Both the position numbers and the translations under genes were made by a program. The notes under the pieces were generated by a model. That model did not search any database and was not told the DNA's origin. It saw only the letters and a list, made by a program, of their open reading frames with translations. From the NCBI GenBank assembly GCA_947095535.1, contig OX352772.1:182894240-182958239 (forward strand): DNA of 64,000 bases, read 5' to 3'. Positions 1 to 11,499 of this stretch are shown here, piece after piece. How positions within the stretch are numbered: the stretch's first letter is position 1; each line of letters opens with the position of its first letter. This DNA comes from Poecilobothrus nobilitatus. Its lineage: Eukaryota; Arthropoda; Insecta; Diptera; Dolichopodidae.

Positions 1-64
1 TTTTTTTAATTTGATTTGACTACAGTAAAAAGAGTTATTGGGCAAAAAAAAAACTGATTTGAAA

Positions 65-510
65 TGTCCTGTTATGGTAAAAAGATATAACGAAAATATG
101 GGTGGCGTCAATCTCATGGATCAAAAAAAAAAAATTAGTTACGGTCTCGATAGAAAATAAAAAATCAAATATTATTTACGGCTTTTCTTTGATTTCACTG
201 ATATTGTATTCATTGCATCACTGATAATGTTCTATACACAAAACTACATGAAAAAAGCCTAGATCAAAATAAGAAAATGTTAACTTCTTTAGAATTTAGG
301 CGATATGTTACTCAAAGATTGATTGGGCAATATTCAAGTCGAAAGAGGGCGGCGACTTCAATTGTGCAAACGAAAATTCAAAATCAAATGACACCGAAAA
401 CTGATACTGCATTGAAAAGGGGGAGAAACGAAAAAGATGTGCTTATTGTGCCCGTCAAAAAGTTGAAAATCGAACCAATAGGAAATGATCAATTCGTGAT
501 GTATATTTAA
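65..510 (+). pseudogene. piggyBac-like transposase, C-terminal remnant
   Basis: Frame from 65 reads RYNENMGGVNLMDQ, then a Ser-Tyr-Gly-Leu-Asp-Arg-Lys segment and a Phe/Leu/Ile-rich stretch. This is the order seen near the end of piggyBac (PGBD-type) transposases, where an xMGGVDLxDQ block is followed by a hydrophobic helix. There are stops at about 158 and 260, and a frame change into 277-510, whose start (SLEFRRYVTQRLIGQYSSRKR region) fits the usual LxFRxxLxxxLI segment before the basic tail. The catalytic DDD portion would lie left of the window. Broken, so non-functional as it stands. Confidence 0.8.
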
Positions 511-966
511 GTTTTACATCGAGAAGAAACTGTCTTGAAAATTTTCATAAATAATATTATTTTCTACATAATTTTTTAATTACCTACATCATAAAGAAAC
601 TATACTATATAGAGTACTCATCTAGAAGAAAATTATTTGACCACTTTTTCAATTTCACTTTGTCTAAATTTACTCCACTACCAATGCATACGCGTGTATA
701 CATAATGTAATACACATAGGTACATATACATAGGTACATACTTGAAAAATGAAAATATGTAAATGTGATATATGCTTCGAAAATATTTTTGATTTGAAAG
801 CGTTTTATTTGAAAGAGATGAATGTAGTATAAAAATGTCGCATTTGAGAAGACAGTGTAAAACTTAATATGTATTTACTTAAAATTTTGTAAGCAATAGT
901 GTTAAATTTAAGTTTTTTAATTTGATTTTCATCAAATCAATTGATTTTTAGTATTTTAATAGATTC
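511..966. repeat. Interspersed repeat R1, copy 1, after the piggyBac remnant
   Basis: No gene is seen. From about 660 to 955 the sequence is a diverged copy of 40910-41215 in the same orientation: both hold tacatataggtacatacttg-like text, a tgcttcgaaaatattttt block and a cagtgtaaaa-ttaatatg block. It could be the non-coding end of the piggyBac family, since it follows the transposase remnant here, but the second copy has no transposase beside it. Confidence 0.55.
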
Positions 967-1615
967 TAGAAAAGAATATATATTAAGAAAAAAATAAAAA
1001 AGTTAGAACAGAAAAGAATAAAGTTAAGTTTTTAAAGTTTTAAGTTTTTAAAAATTAAAAGCTAACAATAAAAAAAAATAAATAGGTATAAAATAAAATT
1101 ACATTAGTTGAATTAATTAACATAATATTAATATTACAAAACATATAACAAAAACATTAAACAAAAAATATACTAAATAACTAAATTCAATTATCCAAGA
1201 CATTTATAGTTTCTACAAAATTCAAGTAGCTTGGACCATTGAAAATATAAAAAAAAATAATAAGTATACATTTATAAATTTAGTTTTGCACTTTTAAGCA
1301 CTTTAATAAATATGCTTAAAATTTTTATCACCAAACAAAAATAACAACAAAGAAAAAAAAAAGTCCGCTCAAATAAAAAAATTTATAAAAATATATACTT
1401 ACAAAATACATATTTACATATATACGAACATTCATTCAAAAAAAAATTCATTTAAAAGCATGCATATATTTTTATTTCTTTATGTATATGTGCCTATTTG
1501 CACTATTTGCCTATGCATTTCTATTTCCAATTTTCTCTGTTGTATTAATTTTATTACTATAGTATACAATACAGTCATACAAAATATCCCAGCTAATGTA
1601 TAATACTATAAGTAA
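967..1615. other. AT-rich intergenic or intronic DNA, nothing recognised
   Basis: Runs of A and T with short simple repeats. No ORF of interest, no terminal repeats, and no similarity I can name. Confidence 0.6.
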
Positions 1616-1619
1616 ATTT

Positions 1620-1745
1620 GGATGTTTCGTGCGATTGTATTTATTATTATTTAAATATATACTAAAAATATCAACACAATCGCACGAAACATCCCAATGG
1701 GATGTTTCAAAATCGTAGAAAAATACTTAATATTTTTGTTCTACG
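1620..1745. repeat. Two adjacent hairpins (19 bp perfect inverted repeat; possible MITE)
   Basis: Arm 1620-1638 (ggatgtttcgtgcgattgt) is the exact reverse complement of 1676-1694, with a 37-base AT-rich loop. It is followed by catccc-aat-gggatg (1690-1704) and then a second hairpin, 1714-1725 against 1731-1745 (tagaa / ttcta core). The pair could be a very small foldback transposon or a transcription-coupled hairpin; no clear target duplication was found. Confidence 0.6.
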
Positions 1746-1792
1746 TGAGTTCTCTATATAGTATAGTTTCTTTATGTCTACATGCAACTATT

Positions 1793-2393
1793 TGTTATGA
1801 ACCGATTTGAGGTTCATGATACTCTTCCTCTTTAATGGTAAATTATAATAATAAGTGATTAAAACAAATCATATTTCACTAATATATTAATATGTTGTTG
1901 AAATATGATTCTATTTAACACAGTTAAATATGACATACTAAACGCAATATTACGATTTAGTAATATTATGCATATAGTGAAGTTATAAATAAATAAATTT
2001 ACAATGTAAAATTGAAACAGGTCAATTTATTAATTTTTCACAATAAAAATGCATTTGTACATTCTTTAGTAGATAAGAAAGTACAAATGATATAATTTGC
2101 AAAGCACATTGACCAAAATTAAAATAATAACTTTTGACCCAAGCGTACCATTTAAAACTGGAACGCTTGATATTCTTTTTATTTTCTTTACTTGATCTAA
2201 AAGATATATAATAACGTTCAAAGAATGGACGAGTAAGTCAGATTTTAACAGTCAAAAAGACCAAACAATATACATATATATGTTTTTAATAAAGAATAAA
2301 ACTAATTTTATTTTATTTGATTCATAACATTGAAATAATAAAGAATAAAACTAATTTTTATAAAAAAAGAGAGTTTTAATTTTATTCATAACA
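1793..2393 (+). repeat. 5' LTR of the errantivirus-type element
   Basis: About 601 bp, starting TGTTATGAACC and ending TTCATAACA. It aligns along its length with 19282-19886. Shared blocks include the segment after the start, the caagcgtacca / ggaacgcttga pair, a gaatggacgag block and the attaaaactaa-rich end. Near the end an aataaagaataaaactaa unit is repeated. Differences from the 3' LTR include an extra atttcactaatatatta in this copy. Confidence 0.88.
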
Positions 2394-2397
2394 TTTT

Positions 2398-2415
2398 TGG
2401 TGGCAGCGGTGGGAT
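2398..2415 (+). other. Primer binding site, tRNA-Leu type
   Basis: TGGTGGCAGCGGTGGGAT begins four bases after the 5' LTR. It is complementary to the 3' end of leucine tRNAs that end ATCCCACCGCTGCCA plus CCA (from memory of that tRNA class). The perfect 18-base fit and the position next to the LTR support it as the minus-strand primer site. Confidence 0.8.
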
Positions 2416-3264
2416 ACAACGGGATAAAGCATCTGTCTGTTGTAACAAAAAAAAAAATTTTTTTTTAATCATAATGAATATAAGTTAATGAATAAAATTA
2501 ACAAATTATTAACGATTACATATTAATAAATTAAATTTAGTAAATCTCTCAGTGTAAAATTAATGAAATTAAAAAACGTATAACATAATAAATATTAACC
2601 CCTAAAGGAAATCAGCAGTAAAAAAAAAATTAAAAAGAATAAAATTTTAATAGTAAAAAAAAAACTTTAAAACCTGTTAAATGCTAATAAAAGAAAAAAA
2701 CTTTAAAATCTGTTAAATGCTAATAAAAAAAAACACAAAAATATATAAATGAAAGCAATAATCTGCTAAGGTGAATTTTAAAAATACATTAGCTTCCAGC
2801 AGTATATCGACAGTAGTATATAGAACAGTACATCAACTTCCAGCAACATACAACAGTATATCAGCTTCCAGCAACATACGACAATACATCAGCTTTTAGC
2901 AAAATACAACATTAAAGGTACACAGTTAACAAGTAAGTGAGTCAAAAAAATATATAAAAATAATAGAAAAAAAATTTTAAATTTTAATTTTTTAATTGAA
3001 TCAAGTTCACTTGTAAAAACAAAAAGTTTTCTTTATTATAAATAAAATAGATATTATTAGTAATTTATTGTAAATTCCTTTTTTTTCACTTCTAAATAAA
3101 TTAAAATTTAAATAACATAAATTTTTACATATATACCTCACTCCTTGTCTGGGCAAATAACCTGAGAAGTACTTTGCTATATTATACGATTCTCATATTT
3201 CATGTATAAATATTCGACAATATATTTTTTTGGTAGATAACTTGAGATAACGAATTTTCTTTCT
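2416..3264 (+). other. Untranslated leader with short tandem repeats and a splice donor
   Basis: No coding capacity. A unit of about 40 bases (actttaaaa-ctgttaaatgctaataaaa) occurs twice at 2661-2732. At about 2790-2912 a unit of roughly 33 bases containing cttccagcaacatac-acagtatatcag is repeated about four times. At 2933 the text acaa|gtaagtgag is a strong splice donor; spliced env messages in insect errantiviruses use a donor in this region. The rest is AT-rich. Confidence 0.6.
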
Positions 3265-4058
3265 TTGTCGTTTTCAATTGGTACTACGCAAGACACCTTT
3301 TTCCGCTTAATGTTTCATCTGAGTCTGGAGAAACGATACCACATGAAAAGAACTCAAATTGTAAAAGAACGAAAAAAAAGAAGGAAAGTTTTTTTTCTCA
3401 TTTCATTTAGCTTGCTAAAAAAAATATATATGAACATAAACTTAAGTCTACGAAGTAGACAAATACCCAAAAAATTGTTAGAAGAAATGAACCAAAAATG
3501 GCCAGTACAACTGGAATTTAAGAAACAGCGGGTAAAATCATTAGGGGGCAAAATGAAAATACCATTTTAAATAATTTCGTTAATGGACTTAGAGAACCAT
3601 TACGTGTGATTCTCCGGTCAGCAAGACCACAAAACCTCTACAATTCTATAGACATAGCTATTGAATAGGCAAAACTAAATAAAATAAACTATAGAAATAA
3701 CCTACAGTCTGGTCAAAAGACCTATTGCAGTAACTGCAAGTCAACAACGCACCATACAAAAGATTGTAGGCGAACCAACCATGTTCCATCTAACCACACA
3801 AATAATAAACCTGTCAGTACCCACTACAATAATAGTAATAATAAATATAGTACTAATTATCATCAAAAACCACATATATCCGTGCTAAAAGAAATTATTT
3901 GTGATTATTGTAAAAAACGTAGGCATAAGGTAGAAAAGTGCCGACGTTTAGCATCTAAGAAAACAAAAACAGAAGTGATTATACATTCTAATGATTCGGG
4001 AAACTTCCCCCAGCCTGAATCATCCAGAGAGAGACTCCAGGCGAGCGAATTAAAATAA
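3265..4058 (+). pseudogene. gag of the errantivirus-type element, frameshifted
   Basis: Structural polyprotein relic. The capsid C-terminal part is readable across several frames (LNNFVNGLREPLRVILRSA segment near 3565-3630). Two zinc knuckles of the CX2CX4HX4C type follow at 3726-3767 (C-SN-C-KSTT-H-HTKD-C) and 3900-3941 (C-DY-C-KKRR-H-KVEK-C). The nucleocapsid segment ends at a stop at 4056-4058. The knuckles would bind the genomic RNA. An in-frame stop near 3667 and frame changes upstream make it inactive. The true start is not clear; the longest open piece begins at 3265. Confidence 0.75.
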
Positions 4059-4229
4059 ATAAAAATATTATGCTTCTCAAACGAAATCTCTACAAAAAGT
4101 CAAAAGAAAATTTAAGTCTAAATAAAAATCTAAATTTATATAAAAATCAAAAACTAAATCCACAAGAAAACGAAAATCCGGAATAAAATTCAAAACAAAA
4201 CCCTAATAAAAAATTATATAAACCAAATA

Positions 4230-5032
4230 AAGATTTTCATCCATTAGTATTCTTTAACAAACCTGATAACAAGACGTTTTCTAGTATTTTGACTCTAACT
4301 TTAGAACTTTAGTACTCTAACTCTAACTGAAAATATTGAAAGCAAATTTCTGATAGATTCAGGGGCTAACGTATCTTTAATAAAAGTTTATGCATTACAT
4401 GATAATACATATGTTGAACTAGAATCTACTATCGAAATCACAGGTATTTCGGAAATACCTATTAAAACTTTAGGCACAAAAACTTTACAACTGAAGGTTG
4501 ATAACCAATGCTATCCCAATAATTTCCATATAGTTTCTTCAAATTTTCCTGTTCCAGAAGATGGAATAATTGGAGAAGTTTTTAAAAAAAAACAAATACC
4601 GTAATAGATTACAGAAATAATAAAGTTGTTTTCAAATTAAATAATAAAAACTATACATTTCATTTTGATATAACTGATAACAAAATAATTATACCACCTA
4701 GAACAGAGAAACTAATCAAATACGGCCCTGTAAACTTAAAAGAAGAATCCGTAGTTCATTTAGATCTTGAAGAAATGAAGGAACAAGAAATTTTTATCTC
4801 CAATATCATTGTAAAACCCACGGAAGATTTTATCCATATTAGCATTTTGAATACCAATACCCACTCTGTGGAGATTGGGAAGCATATCCCAATTAAGCTG
4901 GAACCACTTGCTATATTTAATGTATATAATTTAAAAGAAAATCATTTGAGTAGTATCATTGAAAACAGGTTGAAAATATTAGAAAGTCAACTCAAGTTGA
5001 ATCATTTAAATTTCGAAAAAAGTGTTCTATAA
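4230..5032 (+). pseudogene. Protease portion of pol (retropepsin)
   Basis: The aspartic protease signature FLIDSGANVSLI has its Asp-Ser-Gly-Ala at 4356-4367, and a hydrophobic IIGE segment near 4570 matches the flap-to-ILG region of retropepsins. A frame change lies in an A-run near 4585-4600. The reading then continues through a linker domain (IIVKPTEDFIHISILNTN) to a stop at 5030-5032. In gypsy elements this protease cuts Gag and Pol. It is separated from RT by the stop and a further frame change. Confidence 0.72.
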
Positions 5033-5067
5033 TTAATCTATGTAGAGAATACAATATTTCTTTCTAT

Positions 5068-6728
5068 TTGCACTGTGATTTTTTATCCGTAACTCCGGTA
5101 ATTAACCATGAAATAAAAACTGAACCAAGTAAAATACCTATTAATACTAGAACTAGACCATATCGTTTAGCTGAAATTCACAAAGAGGAAATTAAGAGAC
5201 AAGTAGACGCTATGGTTTCCAATGAAATAGTGCAACCCAGTTCTAGCCCTTGGAATTCACCTTTGTTAGTTGTACCTAAAAACTCCGTTAGTTGTAGTGG
5301 TAGATTTTCGAAAACTAAATCAAATCTCACCATACCAAACGCTTGCTCTTTGCCTAACATCGAGGATATTTTAGGACAACTGGGTGATTCAAAGTATTTT
5401 ACGATCTTAGACTTAGCAAATGGATTTCACCAAATACAAGTGAAAGAATCCGATAAGTCTAAAACAGCTTTCAGTACTGCCCAAGGTCATTACGAATTTC
5501 ACCGTATGCCATTCGGCCTACGTAATGCACCTCTTACTGTCCAGAGATTGATAGTTCTTACCCGTTTACAAGGAATTCGTTGTCTAGTATATCTTGATGA
5601 CATAATTATTTATAGCAAAAATTTAGAAGACCATAATAAAAAATTAATAGACGTATTAAACGCTCTTGAAAAATATAACTTAAAATTGCAACCTGAAAAG
5701 TGTAAATTTCTACATAAAGAGATTATGTATTTAGAGCATGTAATTTCGGATGAAGGAGTTAAGCCTGATCCAGAAAAAATACAAGCTATACAAAATATAT
5801 TACCTTCAACTACCACTAAACTAGTCAAATCTTTCTTAGGATTGGCTAGATACTATAGGATATTTATTGCAAACTTTTCAAAACTAGCTCAACCATTAAA
5901 CAAACTTGAGGAAAGATGTGCCATTTGTTTGGGACGCTTTCGTTGAGGAATCTTTTCAAAAATTAAAGGAAGCATTTTACAGCACCCAAATTTTTCAGAA
6001 CATTTTTTTTATAACAACTGATGCTAGTAATAATGCAATAGAAGCAGTTCTTTCACAAAATTGCAATCTTAAAAACTTAGACTTACCGATAGCATATGCT
6101 AGTCGAGTTCTAAATAAAGCAGAAACGAACTACTTCACTATAGAAAAGGATGCTCTGGTGATAGTGTGGGCTGTGACTCATTTCCGGCCTTATATTTATG
6201 GGCGAGAATTCACAGTTATAACAAATCATAATCCTTTGGTTTGGGTTTTGAACCTAAAAGATCCAACTTATAGAATTCTTCGCTGGCGAATAAAACTAGA
6301 AGAATACACCTTTACTGTAAAACACAAAGCAGAATATCTGGACACAAATGCAGACACTCTCTCCCGACTTGAAACTATTGGAGTAAATGTCGTAACAAAA
6401 AGTAAAGCTAATTTAAACTATGTTACCTCATCCAATATTGTGGAAAATGAAAGTTTATTTATTACCGAAAAAAATTTTAATACAAAGAATCAATCACAAA
6501 ACCTAAGAAACAAAAATCTAATTGAACCTACAACACCAGAAGAAATTAAGAAAATCCTTTATGAATACCATGATGCACCTTTGGGGGGCCATCAAATTAT
6601 AGCTAGGACAATTCACAGACTTGAAAACAAATATAAATGGAAATAAATGTTCAAATATATAGAAGATTATATTGCCTCTTGTGACACCTATCAAAAGAAT
6701 AACCATATTCAAAAATTAAAATGCCCAT
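5068..6728 (+). pseudogene. RT, RNase H and start of integrase (pol), broken at 6729
   Basis: RT begins near the RPYRLAEIHKEEIKRQVDAM segment. It keeps motif A (FTILDLANGFHQ, about 5398-5433) and motif C YLDD at 5590-5601, and ends in the FLGLARYYRIFI connection. A frame change at about 5905 leads into RNase H: TTDASNNAIEAVLSQ (first Asp), EKDALVIVWAV, and the NADTLSRL end. The zinc-binding start of integrase follows (H-DAPLGG-H at about 6561-6590, then a Cys pair with the second Cys replaced by Tyr, near 6677-6692), with one stop at 6644. The frame is cut by the poly-T end of a LINE at 6734 and integrase resumes at about 17086. Confidence 0.85.
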
Positions 6729-6733
6729 GATAA

Positions 6734-8990
6734 TTTTTTTTTTTGGAAAACTCGAAAGTCACCAAGAAAAACTGCACGTGCTTCCTTAGGGTAGTGTTGG
6801 ACATTAATCAACTAAAACCACCCCTCTTAAAACCAAACTTTCGGATGGAACCTTTAATACAAATGTACAGTTTGGTTTTAGGGATAGGGATGTGGGAAGA
6901 ATAATTGGGGAAATTGGAATTGGGAAATTTGGATTATGGAGGAATAGGTAGAAAAATTTGGAGGGGCATTTTGAAGAAAGATGTTAATGTTCTCCTTAAA
7001 CTTAAGTAAATCGTACACATGAATTACCAACTTTAGGGAACACATGCGATGGTATATGGTTCCACAAACGGGATGTGCGCATCACAAGCGAACTTCCTTT
7101 AGCTGTATTTCGCCATCTTGATAACTCAACATGGTAGGGATGGGCACCTGTTGTCCTCTTTGTTTCTCGTTGGAAAACTTTGAGTGGATGCATTAATTGT
7201 TTAATTTCTTTGGAACAAGTGTTAATCCCTACGAGATACCTATAAAACAAGGTCAGTGACCCAACTGTGCGACGATGGCTGAGTGGAGTGAGCATTGAAG
7301 TTACACTGGGGTTGTTGATCAAACGAACAGCTCTGTTTTGCACATTAATAGCTCTAAATAATCCAGTGCTGTTTGAGGGCCTGCAGCCCAAATGTGTGCA
7401 TTATACTCCATTTTCGGCCTAATGTACATTTTATAGATATTGAGAAGATCAGATGCGGAAAAGTAAGTTTTGCAGCGATACAAAAAACCCAAACATTTAG
7501 CTGCATCCTTAGCTATACCAAAAATGTGATCTGACCAAGTGAATTTCTGGTTTAACCCGATGCCCAGCATGCTTAAATCCGTTGAATGCGGAAAGGAACA
7601 GTAGCGGCAATTTTCCGCGAGATCAGACAGCATTGTTTTTTTTTTGGTGTTGAAATCAACTCTGTTGACTTCACCCCAGTTTTGAATTTTTGCTAAATCG
7701 TTATTTAGCTACCTAATAGTGAAATTTTTTGCTGTTGTATTAATCTGGTGATTAATGTTACAGCGACTATAAAACTCATAGGAAGCTACAAGGGTGCTGT
7801 CGTCTGCGAAACTATGGATCGGATTGGAGGTTAATGAGAGTAGGTTATAGATAAATATTAAGAAGAGAGTTGGGGATAAAACTGATCCCTGGGGGACACC
7901 AGCATTTATTTTCAATTTGTCAGATGAATATTCATCGACCAGTACACGAATCGTGCGATTCGAAAGAAAATCTCCAATCCATTTTAGTGAGACCCTACGT
8001 AGACCTAATGCTTTGCATTTTGCCAATAGAGCATCGTGCCAAACTCGATTGAAAGCCTTAGAAATATCAAGAGCCACGACATCAGACTCACCAAAATGAT
8101 AAAGGTTGATGCTTAGCTTCTCACAAAGGTAAGTCATGAGATCACCGGTTAAACGACGGGCTTTGAGCCTGTATTGACGATCATTAAACAAACCTTTGTG
8201 GTCCAGGTATTTGAGAAGCTTTTTCACTATTTTCTCCATTACCTTGGAGAGGACCGAAGTTATAGCAATAGGGCGGTAGTTGGAGGGATCGCTTTTATTA
8301 CCTATTTTGACAATTGGGAAAACATGGTCAACCTTCCATTGGGTAGGATGAATACCCGAAGTGAAGGAGAGGTAGAAAAGATTGCGCAGAGGTTTTGAAA
8401 TAGTGGAGTAGGTATTTTTAAGCACCATGGTGGTTATGCCCTCTTTGCCGGTTGACTTATTTGTATCAAGATTTTTAGATTTTCATCACCGCCCGCGTCC
8501 TAAAGTAAATTTTACCGAAGGAGCAGCCAGCTCCTGGAACAGAAGGTGGCATCTGAGCTGACTGTAACAGTGTCGAATTGAAAGCGAACTGCTTGCCAAA
8601 TAAGTTCGCCTTCTCTTTAGAATCTGATACGGTTATGTTATTATTATCAATAAGTGGTGGAAATGAAGAATCTCTTACGTCTTCCTTTAGACTTTTGGCA
8701 AATGACCAAAAGATTGCTATTCTTTGGCATGTGGATGATTATACGTTTGAACTTTTGGTTGAACAAGAAGTTTTGCTTATTGATAACTCTCTTGCATCTG
8801 TTTCTCACCACTGTATAGTGAGCCCTGCGAGTCTCCGACCTATTGTTTTGGAACAGTTTAAAAGCTTCCTTTTTTCTAAAAATGGCTTCTTTGCAAATAC
8901 GATTAAACCAAGATTTGGGACTCCTCTTAACAGATTTAATGAAATGAGGAATGAATAACCTCATTCCAAGTAAAATAGTGAGATGAGAAT
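6734..8990 (-). pseudogene. LINE family L1a, RT-bearing ORF2 relic with poly(A) end
   Basis: A reverse-strand non-LTR retrotransposon, 5' truncated. A poly-T run at 6734-6744 is its poly(A) tail. In the minus sense, a basic linker (8647-8964) is followed by RT with SDPSNYRPIAITSVLSKVMEK, DISKAFNRVWHD, GVPQGSVLSPTLFLIF and catalytic FADD (7709-8428), then a C-terminal region (7002-7633). Frames change at about 8430 and 7635-7700. The motifs fit the Jockey/CR1 side of non-LTR elements; I do not assign a clade. Related pieces of the same family lie at 45625-46075, 56975-57433 and 63122-63580. Confidence 0.85.
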
Positions 8991-9831
8991 CAAATAATAA
9001 AACTTAAATTTATTAGTAAGATTAGATTATTTAATTTTGTAAGTAAAATATATATAGTGATTATATGCTCTTTTGTGAGTGTATATATTTATGAACCATA
9101 AATAACTCTAACTCGTATTAGGAAACGTATAATCAATATATATTAAGCTAATTCGACCAGATAGCTTAGGCTAGGTCACTTAATTTTGAAGTATTTTATA
9201 AATTAGGCTATAGTATTATAATTAAATTAAATTTTGTTTCTTTTTGATAAATTTAAAAATTTTTTACAAAATATTAATTTATGTATAGGAAAAAATAAAA
9301 GGAATATTGGGATTAATGTAATTATGTATATTGAATTCAACTGAAATAAAGAAAAAAAAAAAAAAAAACGATAAATAGTGATAAGCTAATTTACAAAAGA
9401 AAAAAAAGTGACTTAAAAACAAAAAAAAAAACGAATACATAATAAAATTTAAAAACTAATACATAATTGTATTTCTTAACAAGAAAAAAAAATCAAAAAA
9501 ATTTGCAAAAAATTAAAGATTAAGTTGTATATACATATGTAGATATATTTTGGAATTTATTTTGACAATAAAATAATAACAAAATTAAAAAGAAAATAGT
9601 ATATTGCTATAAAATAAAACTAACAATTAAATACAAATTTATATATTATTTACATATATATAAATAATTAAGAAAATAAAACTATAAATTCTAATATATG
9701 TACAATATTTCAAAGTGTTATTACAAACAATACTTAAAATACAAATATAATATAAATTAAAATTCTTTATCTTTAATTTAAAAATCAATAACACTATATT
9801 AACAGTGTAAAAACAGTGAAGGGAACCTTTT
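8991..9831. other. AT-rich spacer with a plus-strand poly(A) run
   Basis: No gene. An aactgaaataaag followed by about 17 A at 9352-9368 looks like the 3' end of a plus-strand retrotransposed sequence, but nothing coding precedes it. The remainder up to 9831 is probably the leader of the gag-bearing element that follows; no LTR or primer site could be identified. Confidence 0.45.
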
Positions 9832-11130
9832 ATGAAAAACAATACCGGAAATTTAATGTTTAATAAAAACAGAAATATCATGGCACGCCAACTAACGGAT
9901 GAACAAAAAGATCAAATCATGCAACAACAAGAACAACAAATACAACAGTGTCAAGCACTTATTCAACAACTGCAACAACAAGTTCAACAACAGCAACAAG
10001 TTCAACAACAACAACAAGTACAACAACAAATTCAACAAAGCAATGTAGAGCAAAATTTTACACTATCTCCTGAGCATACTTTAACACAGTTCAGACATCT
10101 TAGACCATTTAATGGTTCACCAGATTACAGTTTGTCATCTTTTATTAAGAGTGTTGAAGCTACAATTTCTATTTGCGGAAATAACAATCAGCTATACCAG
10201 TTTGAGATACAGATAGTAAGAAACGAAAAAATACAAAAAGAAGCAGGAAAATGTGTCCAGCAGCTTGGTGAAAACGCTAGTTGGAACGAAATATAATCAA
10301 AACTGCGGCAGAGTTTTCATCCTCAAAAATCCTACTCAGAATTGTTTAACTATTGCAGATACATAAAGGTTAGTAACTTAAGAAACTTATTTTAAGAGTT
10401 TAGGAATGTAAGTTACGAATTAAATGAAATTTATGATTTAGATGATAAGAAACCAGAAATTTATAAGCCAGAAAACGTAGATAGGGATTTAACAGAAATT
10501 TTATTAGAAAAAATAGATGGTAAAATTAGAGTTCATATTCAAGAAAATATGAGTATGTTAGATATTTCCAATAAGTTTAGTAAACTAAGATTATATAGGA
10601 CAATAGATTTTAATCACAGAAAATTAAATAATAAAAATATGTCATAAAAATTTTAGTAGAATATCTGAACAAAATAAAAATGAAAATTTGAATTTTTTAC
10701 AAAAAGAAATACAAATAATAGTTTCAGAAGAAATACAATTGTTCATGAAAATAATAATAACGATTATCTTAATAAAGACAACAAAATTTTGTCACAAATT
10801 GAAAAACCCAAATTTAATCCTAATAATTCACAACGTTCTCGACAAACAAATAATTTCAATCCAAGCAGTAATATCAACAACTCTAACCTTTATCCTAATC
10901 AAAACGGTAGACTAACCAGTCTTTCTTGCAACTCACAATGTGGAAACAGAAATTTTAATAATCAAGGAAACAGTCATATAGTCAAACAGTCAAACAGTCA
11001 TATGATAGCAATTATTTCAATGATAGTCCAGACTCAATGGAAATTGGAAATTTACAGGGAACTACCGAAAATTTTCAAGAAGAGCCTCGGAAACAAACTT
11101 ACCAATAATATATTTAATAATAAATAATCA
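9832..11130 (+). pseudogene. gag of a second gypsy-group element (17.6/297-like)
   Basis: The first piece (9832-10296) has a Gln-rich coiled-coil-like run (about residues 28-70), then LRPFNGSPDYSLSSFIKSVE, the start of a gypsy-group capsid. Further capsid text is readable at 10300-10640 in other frames, followed by an Asn/Gln-rich nucleocapsid-like stretch (10789-11100). The likely initiator is the ATG at 9832 or the one at 9880 (MARQLTDEQK); the second gives a more usual start. Several stops and frameshifts. It lies just upstream of a protease in the same orientation. Confidence 0.65.
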
Positions 11131-11427
11131 AAAAATCAAATGCTTAATAGATACAGGGTCTAGTACAAGTGTTATTAAACCTAAGTTTTGAATAACTCTG
11201 TTCAAATTAAATTAGAAAAACCTTTGTATTTTAGCACTATTAACGGAACTAATAAAATAATTACTGAAATAGTCACCCCAATTCTAAAAGAATTCGAAAC
11301 TTTTGGAAGAATTTCATGGAAGGTAATAGAGTTAAATGGTAGGAGCTACGGTGCAATTGTAGGACAAAACATCTTAGTCGCTCTTAAAGCTAAAATTAAT
11401 CTAGACCAAAAATATATAGAAATTTAA
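11125..11427 (+). pseudogene. Protease of the second gypsy-group element
   Basis: IKCLIDTGSSTSVIK at about 11133-11177 contains the retropepsin Asp-Thr-Gly-Ser motif. A stop/frame change at about 11190 separates it from 11188-11427, which reads on through a beta-rich segment (SYGAIVGQNILVALKAKI) with the GQNIL turn expected near the protease end. Inactive because of the frame break. Confidence 0.7.
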
Positions 11428-11499
11428 AGCAACAAAATCCTTTTTATTGACAATACTTATCCATTTGACATTTCCAACATAAATATCTTAGAACCTAGT

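Noticed and set aside
7870..8958. Plus-strand open frames across the LINE
   Set aside because: Shadows of the minus-strand RT coding sequence.
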